Positions 32,672 to 41,616 of a stretch of DNA of 64,000 nt are shown piece after piece. The DNA comes from Pigmentiphaga daeguensis. Lineage in GTDB: Bacteria; Pseudomonadota; Gammaproteobacteria; Burkholderiales; Burkholderiaceae_B. The stretch spans positions 186,001 through 250,000 of the forward strand of contig NZ_BAAAEN010000003.1 of NCBI RefSeq assembly GCF_039523035.1, written 5' to 3'. A program made the translations under genes and the position numbers. A model generated the notes under the pieces. The model ran no database searches and was not told where the DNA came from. It saw only the letters and a program-made list of their open reading frames with translations. How positions within the stretch are numbered: position 1 is the stretch's first letter; each line of letters opens with the position of its first letter.

Positions 32672-33787
32672 ATGCCGCTGCCTCCCCTGACGCAGATTCC
32701 GCCGCAGATCGCCGCCGTGGCCGACTACGAGGACTATGCGCGCGAGCGCATGAGCGATGCCGCCTGGGCCTATCTGTCGGGCGGCGCTGCCGACGAACAC
32801 ACGCTGCGCGCCAACCGCGAAGCCTATGTCCGCGTGCGCATCCAGCCCCGGGTGCTGCGTGACCTGGCCGGCGGCGGCACCGGACTCGATCTGCTGGGCA
32901 CGCCGCTGCCCTTCCCCGTCCTGCTCGCCCCGGTGGCCTACCAGAAGCTGGTCCATCCTCAGGGCGAACTGGCCAGCGTGCTGGCGGCATCGGCCATGAA
33001 AACCGTGATGGTGGCCAGTACGCAGTCGAGCATCGGCCTCGAGGACATGGCGCGGGCGGCCGAGGCGCCGCTGTGGTTCCAGCTTTATTTCCAGCGCGAG
33101 CGCGACGATACCCTGCGGCTGGTCCGGCGCGCCGAAGCCGCCGGGTACCGCGCACTGGTGGTCACCGTGGACGCGCCCATCAACGGCGTGCGCAACCGCG
33201 AACAGCGGCTGGGCTTCGGCCTGCCGCCGGACGTGGAAGCCGTCAACCTGCGGGGCATGCGCCCCATGGCGGGCGCCGTGGCGCGGGCCGGCGAAAGCGC
33301 CATCTTCGGCAGCGGCGCGCTGGACGGCGCCCCGTCCTGGGACGACATCGCCTGGCTGCGCTCGGCCACCCGGCTGCCCCTGGTGCTCAAGGGCATCCTG
33401 GCGCCGGCCGATGCCCGGCTGGCGATCGACGCCGGCGCGGCCGCCATCGTCGTGTCCAATCACGGCGGCCGCGGCCTGGACACGGTGCCCGCCACGCTGG
33501 AGGCCCTGCCCTGGGTCGCGGCCGAAGTGGCCGGCCGCCTGCCCGTCCTGATGGATGGCGGCATCCGGCGCGGCACCGACGTCTTCAAGGCACTGGCGCT
33601 GGGCTCCACCGCCGTGATGGTGGGCCGGGGCTACGTGCATGGATTGGCGGCGGCCGGTGCCGTCGGCGTCATCCACGTGCTGCACATGCTGCGCACCGAG
33701 TTCGAGATCGCGATGGCCCTGGCTGGCTGCCGCACGCTGCAGGACATCGGCCGCAACGCGCTCTGGCCCCACCCGGCCATCGCCTGA
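32672..33787 (+). CDS. FMN-dependent alpha-hydroxy-acid oxidase
   Basis: Member of the lactate/glycolate/mandelate oxidizing flavoprotein family, 371 residues, TIM-barrel fold. Family motifs: AYLSGGAADEHTLRANREAY (the Tyr/Gly region binding FMN), VLLAPVAYQKLVHPQGE, STQSSIGLEDMARA, FQLYFQRERDDTLRLVRRAE, and the active-site SNHGGRGLDT with the catalytic His and Arg, then GGIRRGTDVFKALALG. It oxidises a 2-hydroxy acid to a 2-oxo acid using oxygen or a quinone. The lack of an N-terminal extension argues for a soluble oxidase. The specific substrate is not deducible. Confidence 0.93.
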   Translation: MPLPPLTQIPPQIAAVADYEDYARERMSDAAWAYLSGGAADEHTLRANREAYVRVRIQPRVLRDLAGGGTGLDLLGTPLPFPVLLAPVAYQKLVHPQGELASVLAASAMKTVMVASTQSSIGLEDMARAAEAPLWFQLYFQRERDDTLRLVRRAEAAGYRALVVTVDAPINGVRNREQRLGFGLPPDVEAVNLRGMRPMAGAVARAGESAIFGSGALDGAPSWDDIAWLRSATRLPLVLKGILAPADARLAIDAGAAAIVVSNHGGRGLDTVPATLEALPWVAAEVAGRLPVLMDGGIRRGTDVFKALALGSTAVMVGRGYVHGLAAAGAVGVIHVLHMLRTEFEIAMALAGCRTLQDIGRNALWPHPAIA

Positions 33788-33791
33788 AGCC

Positions 33792-34772
33792 TTACATCGG
33801 CTCGATGCCCGCGGCCTTCACGAGCTGGGCGTTCGACTCGATTTCATCCTTGATGTAGGCATCGAACTTCTCGGGCGTCAGCACGAAGGCATCGGCGCCC
33901 ACCGCGGCGAAGCGCGTCTTGACTTCTTCCGTGGCCAGCGCCTTGGCGACCTCGGCCTGCAGCTTGTTGACGATGGAGCGCGGCGTCTTGGACGGCACCA
34001 TCATGCCTATCCAGAAGTTGAACTCCGATCCCGGCACGCCCGCTTCCGCGGTGGTCGGCACGTCGGGCAGGATGCTGGAGCGGCGCGGCGACCCGACCGC
34101 CAGCGGCACCAGGTGGCCTTCCTTGATCTGGCCGATGACCGGCGCCACCGGCGAGAAGTAATAATCGACGCGGCCGCTGATGACCTCGGCGACAGCCTCG
34201 GGCGATCCCTTGAAGGGGATGTGCGTGGCATCGATCTTGGCCTGCAGCCGGAAGCGCTCGGCGTTCAGGTGCGTGGCGCTGCCGGTGCCCGACGATGCGT
34301 AGTTGAGCGTGCCCGGGCGGCTGCGCGCGGTGGACAGCAGTTGCGACAAGGACTTGATGTTCTTGGACGGCGCGATCACCAGCACGTTGGGCAGCGTCGA
34401 GATCGGTGTCACGCCGGCGAAGTCCTTCACCGTGTCGAAAGGCAGCTTGGCGAAGGTGGACGGGTTGACCGTATGCGACGAGGAGTGGATCAGGATCGTG
34501 TAGCCGTCGGGCGCGGCCTGGGCGACCTGGGCCGCGCCTATGGTGCCGCCGGCCCCGGCGCGGTTCTCGACCACCACCGGCTGGCCCAGGCTGGCGCCGA
34601 GCTTGTCGGTGATGGCGCGGGCGATGATGTCGGTCGTGCTGCCCGCCGTGAACGGCACGATCACGCGGATGGGCTTGGTCGGGTAGGCGGCATCCTGGGC
34701 ACCGGCCGGCGCGTGGGCCAGGGCGATCAGGCACGATACCGGAGCGAGTGCTGCGGCGCGGACGAAGTTCAT
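33792..34772 (-). CDS. Bug-family tripartite tricarboxylate receptor (periplasmic)
   Basis: Periplasmic Bug/TctC receptor, 326 residues. The signal peptide is FVRAAALAPVSCLIALAHA followed by a probable cleavage after AGA. The mature start YPTKPIRVIVPFTAGSTTDI carries AGSTTD in the ligand loop. The second block is VVVENRAGAGGTIGAAQVAQ then APDGYTILIHSSSH. The ATG at 34772 has AGGAGA 6 nt before it. It converges on the FMN oxidase gene and stands alone on its strand, downstream of the formaldehyde dehydrogenase gene but with a 209-nt gap. An AATTCACC dyad lies in its promoter region. Confidence 0.93.
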   Translation of the reverse strand: MNFVRAAALAPVSCLIALAHAPAGAQDAAYPTKPIRVIVPFTAGSTTDIIARAITDKLGASLGQPVVVENRAGAGGTIGAAQVAQAAPDGYTILIHSSSHTVNPSTFAKLPFDTVKDFAGVTPISTLPNVLVIAPSKNIKSLSQLLSTARSRPGTLNYASSGTGSATHLNAERFRLQAKIDATHIPFKGSPEAVAEVISGRVDYYFSPVAPVIGQIKEGHLVPLAVGSPRRSSILPDVPTTAEAGVPGSEFNFWIGMMVPSKTPRSIVNKLQAEVAKALATEEVKTRFAAVGADAFVLTPEKFDAYIKDEIESNAQLVKAAGIEPM

Positions 34773-34847
34773 GGTTGTCTCCTGGTGCGGTGTCTTTATA
34801 CGCATGCGACCGGTGCGGCACGAACGCCGGACCAGCCGTTCGCGCTT

Positions 34848-34867
34848 AATTCACCTTTTGGTGAATT
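34848..34867. promoter_or_regulatory. Perfect dyad AATTCACC-TTTT-GGTGAATT, probable operator
   Basis: Eight-base perfect inverted repeat with 4-nt spacer, 76 nt upstream of the Bug start at 34772. The 8-4-8 geometry is the same as that of the dyad at 10663-10682, which also precedes a Bug gene. Its regulator is not encoded nearby. Confidence 0.55.
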
Positions 34868-34886
34868 GCAGGAGAATAATGAAACA

Positions 34887-34921
34887 CGGCGCCCCCAACG
34901 TCAATCGTTGGCGGGCGCCGT
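34887..34921 (-). terminator. Hairpin after the formaldehyde dehydrogenase gene
   Basis: CGGCGCCCCCAACG and CGTTGGCGGGCGCCG pair over about 14 positions with one bulge. It lies 61 nt beyond the fdhA stop (minus strand) and is followed by TGTTTCATT rather than a clear T-run, so it is probably a weak or partial terminator. Confidence 0.45.
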
Positions 34922-34981
34922 GGGCCTCGGTACATTCCCTAGGGTGGAGGAAACGCGGGCGCGAGCCCGCGTCCAGGACGG

Positions 34982-36184
34982 TCAGGCGGCCTTGGGCAAC
35001 TGGCCGTGCGGATCGATGACGAATTTCTTGGGCGCGCCGGCGTCGAATTCGGCATAGCCCTTGGGCGCCTCGTCCAGCGTGATGACTTCCACGCCGACGA
35101 CCTCGGCGATCTTGATGCGGTCCCACAGGATGGCCTGCATCAGCGCACGGTTGTACTTCATCACCGGCGTCTGGCCCGTGAAGAAGCTGTGCGACTTGGC
35201 CCAGCCCAGGCCCAGGCGGATGCTGAGCGAACCGTGCTGGGCGGCCTTGTCGACGCCGCCGGGATCGTCCGTCACGTACAGGCCGGGAATGCCGATCTTG
35301 CCGGCGGCGCGCGTGACTTCCATCAGCGAATTGAGCACGGTGGCCGGCGCCTCGTGGCGAGCACCCTCGTGTCCATGCCCCCGGGCCTCGAAGCCCACCG
35401 CGTCGACGGCGCTGTCCACCTCGGGTACGCCCAGGATCTGCGCGATCTGATCGCCCAGCGACGCATCCTGCGAGAGGTCCACGGTTTCGAAGCCCACCTT
35501 GCGCGCGTGCACCAGCCGCGCGGGGTTCACGTCACCGACGATCACCACCGCCGCGCCCAGCAGGCGGGCCGAGGCGGCGGCGGCCAGGCCCACCGGCCCC
35601 GCGCCGGCCACGTACACCGTACTGCCCGGCCCCACGCCCGCCGTGACCGCCCCGTGATACCCGGTCGGCAGGATGTCCGACAGGCAGGTCAGGTCGCGGA
35701 TCTTGGCCAGGGCCTGGTCGCGGTCGGGAAACTTCAACAGGTTGAAGTCGGCGTACGGCACCATGACGTATTCGGCCTGCCCACCTATCCACCCGCCCAT
35801 GTCGACGTAGCCGTACGCGCCGCCGGCGCGCGAGGGATTGACGTTCAGGCAGACGCCGGTCTGCTGTTCCTTGCACAGCCGGCAGCGGCCGCATGCCACG
35901 TTGAACGGCACCGAGACGATGTCGCCCTTCTTCAGGGTCTCGACGTCGCGCCCGGCCTCGAGCACCTCGCCGGTGATCTCGTGGCCCAGCACCAGTCCCG
36001 CCGGCGCGGTGGTCCGCCCCCGCACCATGTGCTGGTCCGAACCGCAGATGTTGGTGGAGAGAACCTTGAGGATGACTCCATGCTCGATGGACTTGCCGGC
36101 CGGATTCACCAGTTTGGGGAAGGCGATGCCTTGCACCTCTACCTTGCCTGGACCTACGTAGACGACACCGCGATTGGACGACAT
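34982..36184 (-). CDS. fdhA: Glutathione-independent formaldehyde dehydrogenase
   Basis: Zinc-dependent medium-chain dehydrogenase, 400 residues, which oxidises formaldehyde to formate with NAD without glutathione. The catalytic zinc ligand is in NICGSDQHMVRGR, the second in LGHEITGEV, and the structural-zinc cysteines are in ACGRCRLCKEQQTGVCL. The nucleotide-binding site is VYVAGAGPVGLAAA. The family N-terminus NRGVVYVGPGKVEVQGIAFP matches closely. Formaldehyde could come from demethylation of methoxylated aromatics, which suits the ring-cleavage genes nearby, although no demethylase is present here. It stands 67 nt before the alpha/beta hydrolase of the liv operon. Confidence 0.95.
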   Translation of the reverse strand: MSSNRGVVYVGPGKVEVQGIAFPKLVNPAGKSIEHGVILKVLSTNICGSDQHMVRGRTTAPAGLVLGHEITGEVLEAGRDVETLKKGDIVSVPFNVACGRCRLCKEQQTGVCLNVNPSRAGGAYGYVDMGGWIGGQAEYVMVPYADFNLLKFPDRDQALAKIRDLTCLSDILPTGYHGAVTAGVGPGSTVYVAGAGPVGLAAAASARLLGAAVVIVGDVNPARLVHARKVGFETVDLSQDASLGDQIAQILGVPEVDSAVDAVGFEARGHGHEGARHEAPATVLNSLMEVTRAAGKIGIPGLYVTDDPGGVDKAAQHGSLSIRLGLGWAKSHSFFTGQTPVMKYNRALMQAILWDRIKIAEVVGVEVITLDEAPKGYAEFDAGAPKKFVIDPHGQLPKAA

Positions 36185-36204
36185 GTGAGTCTCCTCTGTG
36201 ATGA

Positions 36205-36241
36205 CTTCGCGCCGCGGGCCGCGAGCCGGCCCCGCGCGAAG
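36205..36241 (-). terminator. Probable terminator at the end of the liv operon
   Basis: Long GC hairpin, CTTCGCGCCGCGGG with CCCCGCGCGAAG, 10 nt beyond the stop of the alpha/beta hydrolase gene (36252), on the minus strand. The tail after it is TCATCACAG, not a T-run. Confidence 0.45.
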
Positions 36242-36251
36242 GGTTGCGAAA

Positions 36252-36986
36252 TCAGTGGCGAACCTCCGACCCCAGCCATTGCGCGAGGGCTTCGTTGACC
36301 GCGCCGGGTTGCTCCATCGTGGTCATGTGGCCGGCGTCCTCGATGGCGACCAGCGTCGCGCCCGGGATCGCGGCGGCCAGCGTCTCGTGGCGCGACAAGG
36401 GGCTCCAGGTGTCCTGCCGCCCGCACAGCACCAGCGTCGGGCAGGCGATGCCCGCCAGTTGGCCCGAGGCGTCGGGCCGGTTCAGCAGGGCATGGATCTG
36501 CGCTTCGAACACCTCGGGGGTACGGCGCTCGATCATGTCCAGCACGGCCTCGAACACCGGGCCGTCCAGCCGGTCGGGATGCACCATGCCGCGTGCCCAG
36601 ACCCGCCCCATTTCGCGCATGCCCGATTCGCGCGCGGTCTTGAGCAGCGCCAGCCGCCCGGCGCGCTCGGACTCTCCCGCGATGCCCTTGGCCAGGCCCT
36701 GGTAGCCGGTATCCATCAACGCCAGGCGCAGCACGCGCTGCGGCGCCAGGCGCGTGACCTCCAGGGCGACGCGCCCGCCCATGGAATGGCCGGCCAGGTT
36801 GAACCGCTCGGCCGGCGCATGCCGCAGCACGTGCTCGGCCATCGCCGTGAGCGTATCCAGCGTGCCATAGTCGGGCACCTGGCATTCGCACTGCGCGCCG
36901 AAGCGCGCGCGCTGCCCTTCCCAGACAGCGGCATCGCACAGCAGGCCCGGCAGCAGCACCAGGGGCGGATTCGACAGACTGCTCAT
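36252..36986 (-). CDS. Alpha/beta hydrolase (enol-lactonase-like) of the liv operon
   Basis: Cytoplasmic alpha/beta hydrolase, 244 residues, no signal peptide. The catalytic triad is visible: Ser in NLAGHSMGGRVAL, Asp in LCGRQDTWSPL and His in EDAGHMTTME. It resembles 3-oxoadipate enol-lactonase and related short hydrolases. Its ATG overlaps the stop of the livF-like gene (ATGA), so it is part of the ABC transporter operon and probably processes the imported compound. The substrate is unknown; an ester of an aromatic acid is a reasonable guess given the ligBA genes upstream. Confidence 0.88.
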   Translation of the reverse strand: MSSLSNPPLVLLPGLLCDAAVWEGQRARFGAQCECQVPDYGTLDTLTAMAEHVLRHAPAERFNLAGHSMGGRVALEVTRLAPQRVLRLALMDTGYQGLAKGIAGESERAGRLALLKTARESGMREMGRVWARGMVHPDRLDGPVFEAVLDMIERRTPEVFEAQIHALLNRPDASGQLAGIACPTLVLCGRQDTWSPLSRHETLAAAIPGATLVAIEDAGHMTTMEQPGAVNEALAQWLGSEVRH

Positions 36987-37696
36987 TGCACTTCCTCCAA
37001 ACCTATCAACGACGCCAGCCGCTCCGGATCGCCGCGCAGATCGGGGCTGGCGCCCTGCCAGACGATGCGTCCCCGATCCAGCACCACGGCGCGCTCGGTC
37101 AGGTCCAGCGCCAGTTCGGCATGCTGCTCGACCAGCACGATGGACAGCGCGCCGCCCTCGCGCAGCTTGCCGAACGCCTCGACCAGCGCATCGACGATCA
37201 CCGGCGCCAGCCCTTCGAAGGGTTCGTCCAGCAGCAGCACCCTGGGGTTGCCGATCAGCGCGCGGCCGATCGCCAGCATCTGCTGTTCGCCGCCCGACAA
37301 CTGGTAGCCCAGGTTGCGCCGCCGCTGCGCCAGACGCGGAAACAATTCGTACACCCGCTCCAGGGTCCAGGTTCCCGCCGTCGCCGCCACGGTCAGGTTC
37401 TCCTGCACGGTCAACGACGGGAAGATCTCCCGCTCCTGCGGCACCAGCCCCAGGCCCTTGCGCGCGCGCACGTGCGCCGGCCAGGCGGCGATGTCCTGGC
37501 CCACGTAGCGCACGCTGCCGCCGTGCACCGTGTTCAGGCCCAGCAGGGTGGTCAGCAGCGTGGTCTTGCCCACGCCGTTGCGGCCCAGCAGCGCCAGCGC
37601 CTCGCCGGCGTCCACGTGCAGCGACACGTCCTCCAGCACCACGGTCTCGCCGTAGCCGGCGCACAGGTCGCGCAGTTCCAATACTCGTTCAGTCAT
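36983..37696 (-). CDS. livF: Branched-chain-type ABC transporter ATPase LivF
   Basis: LivF-type ATP-binding subunit, 237 residues, of a HAAT-family (LIV-type) importer. Walker A is LLGRNGVGKTTLL, the signature is YQLSGGEQQMLAIGRAL, Walker B is RVLLLDEPFEGLAP, and the switch His is in IVLVEQHAELAL. It starts inside the livG-like gene (8-nt overlap) and is followed by the coupled hydrolase gene. It drives import together with LivG. Confidence 0.95.
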   Translation of the reverse strand: MTERVLELRDLCAGYGETVVLEDVSLHVDAGEALALLGRNGVGKTTLLTTLLGLNTVHGGSVRYVGQDIAAWPAHVRARKGLGLVPQEREIFPSLTVQENLTVAATAGTWTLERVYELFPRLAQRRRNLGYQLSGGEQQMLAIGRALIGNPRVLLLDEPFEGLAPVIVDALVEAFGKLREGGALSIVLVEQHAELALDLTERAVVLDRGRIVWQGASPDLRGDPERLASLIGLEEVQ

Positions 37697-38447
37697 GATG
37701 CCCCCGCTTGCCCAGGTAGACGTCGCGCACGCGCGGATCCGTCCGGACCTCGTCCACGCCGCCCTCGAGCAGTACCGCTCCCTCGACCAGCACGGTGATG
37801 CGCCGCGCGAAACGGAACACCAGGCTCATGTCGTGCTCGATCACCAGCACGGCGACGTCCTGCGGCAGGCGCTCCAAGAGTTCGAACAGGCGCTTGCCCT
37901 CGGTGGACGGCACGCCCGCCACCGGCTCGTCCAGCAGCAGTACCCGGGGCTTGAGCGCCAGGGCCAGCGCGATCTCGATCTGGCGGCGCTGGCCGTAGGC
38001 CAGCTCGCTCACCCGCTTGCCCGCCAGGTCGAGCAGCCCCAGTTCGCGCAGGCATTCCACCGCTTCCTGGACGAATGCCGGGCGCGCCGGCAACGGCCGC
38101 CCGATACGGCCGTCCAGGCCGCGATGCGCGGACAGCGCCAGGCCGATGTTCTCGGCGACGGTCAGGTGGTTGAACAGCGAGTTGATCTGGAAGGTTCGCG
38201 CCAGCCCGAGCTTGACGCGTTTCTCGGCCGGCATGGCGGTGACGTCCCGGCCCTCCAGCAGGACCTTGCCCGCATTGGGCCGGATCACGCCGGTGATCTG
38301 GTGCACCAGCGTGCTCTTGCCGGCGCCGTTGGGGCCGATCAGCGCGTGGCGCGCGCCCGCCTCCAGCGTCAGGTTCACGTCGCGGGTCACGCTCAGCGCG
38401 CCGTACTGCTTGCACAAGCCCACGAGTTGCAGCGGAGGGTTACTCAT
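37689..38447 (-). CDS. livG: Branched-chain-type ABC transporter ATPase LivG
   Basis: LivG-type ATP-binding subunit, 252 residues. Walker A is LIGPNGAGKSTLVHQ, the LivG insertion is LARTFQINSLFNHLTVAENI, the signature is the YGQRRQIEIALAL variant usual in LivG, and Walker B is RVLLLDEPVAGVP. The switch His is in LVIEHDMSLV. It overlaps livM by 4 nt (ATGA) and livF by 8 nt. Confidence 0.95.
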   Translation of the reverse strand: MSNPPLQLVGLCKQYGALSVTRDVNLTLEAGARHALIGPNGAGKSTLVHQITGVIRPNAGKVLLEGRDVTAMPAEKRVKLGLARTFQINSLFNHLTVAENIGLALSAHRGLDGRIGRPLPARPAFVQEAVECLRELGLLDLAGKRVSELAYGQRRQIEIALALALKPRVLLLDEPVAGVPSTEGKRLFELLERLPQDVAVLVIEHDMSLVFRFARRITVLVEGAVLLEGGVDEVRTDPRVRDVYLGKRGHHD

Positions 38448-39430
38448 TGCGCGCCCCCCCTGCTCGTCCACCGGGCCAGGCAGCCCGACAGCCCGGTGGG
38501 CGCGAAGCGCACCACGACGATCAGCAGCACGCCCAGCGCCGCCAGCCAGTTGGTCGGGTCCAGCGCCGCCGCGCGGTCGGCCAGCAGCATGAAGACGATG
38601 GCCCCCAGGAAGGCGCCGTACAGCCGGCCCGTGCCCCCCAGCGCAAGCATGACCAGCACGTTGGCCGACATGGTGAAGCCCAGGCTGTCCAGCCCGACGA
38701 TGTTGTTGACCTGCGCCGACAGCGCGCCCGCGGCCCCGCCCAGCGCGGCCGAGATCGCATACAGCGTCAGCAGGCGCCGGCGCACCGGCACGCCCAGCAG
38801 CGCCATGCGCGTCGGGTTCTCGCGCACGCCCTGCGCGGTGAGACCCAGCGGCGAGCTGACCAGGAACTTGCAAAAGACATAGACCAGCACCAGCACGGCC
38901 AGCGCATACCAATAGGCGGTGCGGCCTTCGATGTCGAACTGGAACAGGCCCAGCACCGGGGCGATCGAATAGCCGGTCAGGCCGTCGTCGCCCATGGTGA
39001 GCGGCTTGGCCACGTTGGCCAGCTCCAGCAGCAGCGTCGCGCAGACCAGGGTCAGCATGATCTGGGTCAGGCCCGCGGTGCGCAGCACCGCCAGGCCGGA
39101 CAGCAGCCCCACGACGGCGGCCGCCGCCATGCCCACGAACAGGCCCGAGATCGGCTCGGACGAGACGTGCATGGCGTACAGGCCGGCGGCATAGGCGCCG
39201 GTACCGAAGAAGGCCGCGTGGCCCAGGGTCTCGATGCCGCCGTAGCCCTGCGCGATGTCCAGCGACAGCGCGAACACGATCATGATCAGCACGGCGGTGG
39301 CCAGGGCCAGGTACAGGTCGGCCAGGAAGAAGGTCGCGACCGCCGCGCCCAGCAGCACCAGGTCCAGCAGGTTGTAGCGATGGCGCGAGAATGCGCGCGC
39401 GACGGATGAGTTCAGGGAAGGTGTCGTCAT
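38444..39430 (-). CDS. livM: Branched-chain-type ABC transporter permease LivM
   Basis: LivM-type permease, 328 residues, about 9 membrane segments. Family markers: LSLDIAQGYGGIETLGHAAFFGTGAYAA is split as LSLDIAQGYGGIETLGHAAF and the loop GRTAYWYALAVLVLVYVFCK. The EAA-like segment is QGVRENPTRMALLGVPVRRR. It sits 2 nt after livH and overlaps livG by 4 nt. It forms the heterodimeric membrane channel with LivH. Confidence 0.93.
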   Translation of the reverse strand: MTTPSLNSSVARAFSRHRYNLLDLVLLGAAVATFFLADLYLALATAVLIMIVFALSLDIAQGYGGIETLGHAAFFGTGAYAAGLYAMHVSSEPISGLFVGMAAAAVVGLLSGLAVLRTAGLTQIMLTLVCATLLLELANVAKPLTMGDDGLTGYSIAPVLGLFQFDIEGRTAYWYALAVLVLVYVFCKFLVSSPLGLTAQGVRENPTRMALLGVPVRRRLLTLYAISAALGGAAGALSAQVNNIVGLDSLGFTMSANVLVMLALGGTGRLYGAFLGAIVFMLLADRAAALDPTNWLAALGVLLIVVVRFAPTGLSGCLARWTSRGGAQ

Positions 39431-39432
39431 GA

Positions 39433-40302
39433 TCAGTTCGCCACGAGGCCACGGGGGCGCACCAGCAGGATCGCCAGCACCGCCAGGTAGATCACGAAAG
39501 CGCCCAGCGCGGGCAGGTAGTAGCGGCCCAGCGTATCGATCAGGCCCAGCAGCAGGGCCGCGTACAACGACCCGCGCAGGCTGCCCAGGCCGCCCACGGC
39601 CACCACGATCAGCACGATGACCAGATACTTCAGGCCATAGTAGGGCTCCAGCGGCAGCATGGGGCTGCCCAGCGCGCCGCCCAGCGCCGCCAGCCCGCAG
39701 CCGATGGCGAACGTGACCGAGAACACCGCCGGCACGTTGATGCCCACGCAGCGCGCCATGCGCTGGTTGTCGACCGCGGCGCGCAGGCGCGCGCCGAAGG
39801 CCGTGCGCTCGATGCCCAGCCACAGCGCGAATGCGACGGCCGCGCTGGCGCCGATCAGGAAGGCGCGGTAGACCGACAGCGTCAGGGAACCCAGGCTGAA
39901 GTTGCCCTGCAGCGACGACGGCAGCGGCAGGGATTGCAGTTGCGTGCCGGCCAGGTTCTTGACGATGGCCGTGATGATGAAGGTCAGGCCGATGGTCATC
40001 AGCAACTGGCCCAGCCCGTGGGTGCCGTAGACCCAGCGGTACAGCGTGCGTTCCAGCAGCGCGCCGATGGCCATCGTGGCCAGGACCGCCAGCGGCACGG
40101 CCAGGAAGAAATGGACGCCCGCGCGCTGGATGAACCAGAGCGCGATGTAGCCCCCGATCATGGCGAAGGCCGAATGCGTCAGGTTGACCACGCGCATCAC
40201 GCCCAGCGTGATGGTCAGGCCGACCGAGATGAGGAACAGCATCATGCCGTAGGCGATACCGTCCACGGCAAGACTCAGGAAAGTGGCGAGCGTCGATGTC
40301 AT
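39433..40302 (-). CDS. livH: Branched-chain-type ABC transporter permease LivH
   Basis: LivH-type permease, 289 residues, about 8 membrane segments. Typical blocks: VDGIAYGMMLFLISVGLTIT, LGVMRVVNLTHSAFAMIGGY, and the EAA-like RAAVDNQRMARCVGINVPAV. The C-terminal helix ends LAILLVRPRGLVAN. It is second in the operon after the binding-protein gene, separated by a hairpin. Confidence 0.94.
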   Translation of the reverse strand: MTSTLATFLSLAVDGIAYGMMLFLISVGLTITLGVMRVVNLTHSAFAMIGGYIALWFIQRAGVHFFLAVPLAVLATMAIGALLERTLYRWVYGTHGLGQLLMTIGLTFIITAIVKNLAGTQLQSLPLPSSLQGNFSLGSLTLSVYRAFLIGASAAVAFALWLGIERTAFGARLRAAVDNQRMARCVGINVPAVFSVTFAIGCGLAALGGALGSPMLPLEPYYGLKYLVIVLIVVAVGGLGSLRGSLYAALLLGLIDTLGRYYLPALGAFVIYLAVLAILLVRPRGLVAN

Positions 40303-40330
40303 GCGTCATCCGGCGCGAGGAAGGGATGGG

Positions 40331-40358
40331 GCGGACGCGGCGCCGGGGCCGCGTCCGC
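40331..40358 (-). promoter_or_regulatory. Intercistronic hairpin between livK-like and livH genes
   Basis: Perfect 11-bp stem, GCGGACGCGGC paired with GCCGCGTCCGC with a 6-nt loop, located between the stop of the binding-protein gene (40367) and the start of livH (40302). Such hairpins, as between malE and malF, protect the upstream mRNA segment and raise binding protein over permease. No T-run follows, so full termination is unlikely. Confidence 0.6.
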
Positions 40359-40366
40359 GCGGGGAA

Positions 40367-41548
40367 TCACTTGTTGATTTCGTGCCAGGGATCTTTCACG
40401 GCGGGATAGGTATGGAACACCTTGTTGCCGAGCTTGCCGTCGATCTTCTCGACCTTGCGCATGTAGACGTTCTGGACGATTTCGCGGGTGCGCGGGTCGA
40501 TGCTGACCGGGCCGCGCGGGCTATCCCACTTGTAGCCCTTGATGGCGGCCATGGCCTTGTCGCCGTCCTTCGCGCCGTTGGTGGCGCGTACCATCTGGTC
40601 GATCAGCCGCATGCCGTCATAGGCCGCCACCGACGCCACGCTCGGCAGCTCGTCCTTGCCATACTTGGCCTTGTAGGCGGTCACGAATTCCTTGTTCAGG
40701 GGCGTGTCCAGGTAGGGCGAGTAATGCAGCGCCGAGGTCAGGCCCAGCGCCGCGTCGCCGATCGGGGCGATGTCCTCTTCCTGGGCTTCGTTGGTCACCA
40801 GCAGCGTGATGCCGGCCTTGTCCAGTTCACGCTCCTTGAAGCTGCGGATCATGCCGGCCGACATGGGGCCCACCGGCATGAACATGAATACGGCCTGCGG
40901 CTTGAGATCGCGCACGCGCTGCAGGTAGCTGGAGAAATCGGTGGTGCCCATGGGCACCTTGATCTCGCCCACCACCTTGCCGCCCAGCTTGGTGAAGGTC
41001 TGGCCGAAGGCTTGCAACGCGTCGTGCCCGGGGGCGTAGTCCGCCGCCAGGATCACGGCGTTCTTCATGCCCTGGTCATAGGCCCACTGCACCAGCGGGA
41101 TGCTGACCGTCCACTGCGTGAAGCCGGCGCGCACGTAGTATTGCGACTTGTCGGTCACGCTGGAGGTGCCCGAGTTCAGGATGACGTAGGGCGTCTTGGT
41201 CTGGTTGATGACATCGACCGCGCCCAGTACCGTGGGCGTGAAGACGCCGCCGATCAGGTACTGCACCTTGTCGCGCACCACCAGTTCCTGCGACAACTGG
41301 CGCGCGCGCTGGGGATTGGATCCGGCCTCGTCGCGCGACAGCACCGTGACGGTATGTTCGCCGAACTTGCCGCCGTGCTGCGCCAGGTACAGGTCCACGC
41401 CGCGCTGATATTCCCGGCCCCACCAGGTGTAGGCGCCCGAGAACTGGCTCAGCAGTCCGACTTTGATCTCCGCCGCGGCGGCCGTTCCCGCCGCCGTCAC
41501 GGCAGCGGCCGCGCACAGCAGCCCCGCCACGCGTTTCGCGATTCGCAT
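40367..41548 (-). CDS. LIV-type ABC transporter substrate-binding protein
   Basis: Periplasmic binding protein of peripla_BP_6/LivK type, 393 residues. The signal peptide runs MRIAKRVAGLLCAAAAVTAA and cleaves about TAAA before EIKVGLLSQFSGAYTWWGRE. The opening matches receptors for amides and aromatic acids (FmdD/urea type) more than leucine receptors. The ATG at 41548 follows AAGGAGAG. The gene is first in the liv operon. It is downstream of ligA after a 219-nt repeat-filled gap, so aromatic acid uptake is the likely role; ligand not proven. Confidence 0.92.
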   Translation of the reverse strand: MRIAKRVAGLLCAAAAVTAAGTAAAAEIKVGLLSQFSGAYTWWGREYQRGVDLYLAQHGGKFGEHTVTVLSRDEAGSNPQRARQLSQELVVRDKVQYLIGGVFTPTVLGAVDVINQTKTPYVILNSGTSSVTDKSQYYVRAGFTQWTVSIPLVQWAYDQGMKNAVILAADYAPGHDALQAFGQTFTKLGGKVVGEIKVPMGTTDFSSYLQRVRDLKPQAVFMFMPVGPMSAGMIRSFKERELDKAGITLLVTNEAQEEDIAPIGDAALGLTSALHYSPYLDTPLNKEFVTAYKAKYGKDELPSVASVAAYDGMRLIDQMVRATNGAKDGDKAMAAIKGYKWDSPRGPVSIDPRTREIVQNVYMRKVEKIDGKLGNKVFHTYPAVKDPWHEINK

Positions 41549-41616
41549 AGTCTCTCTCCTTGGCGCGCTGCGCCTATCGTCGGTGGTGTTGCGATGTAAT
41601 GGTGTAGCTAAGGCAC

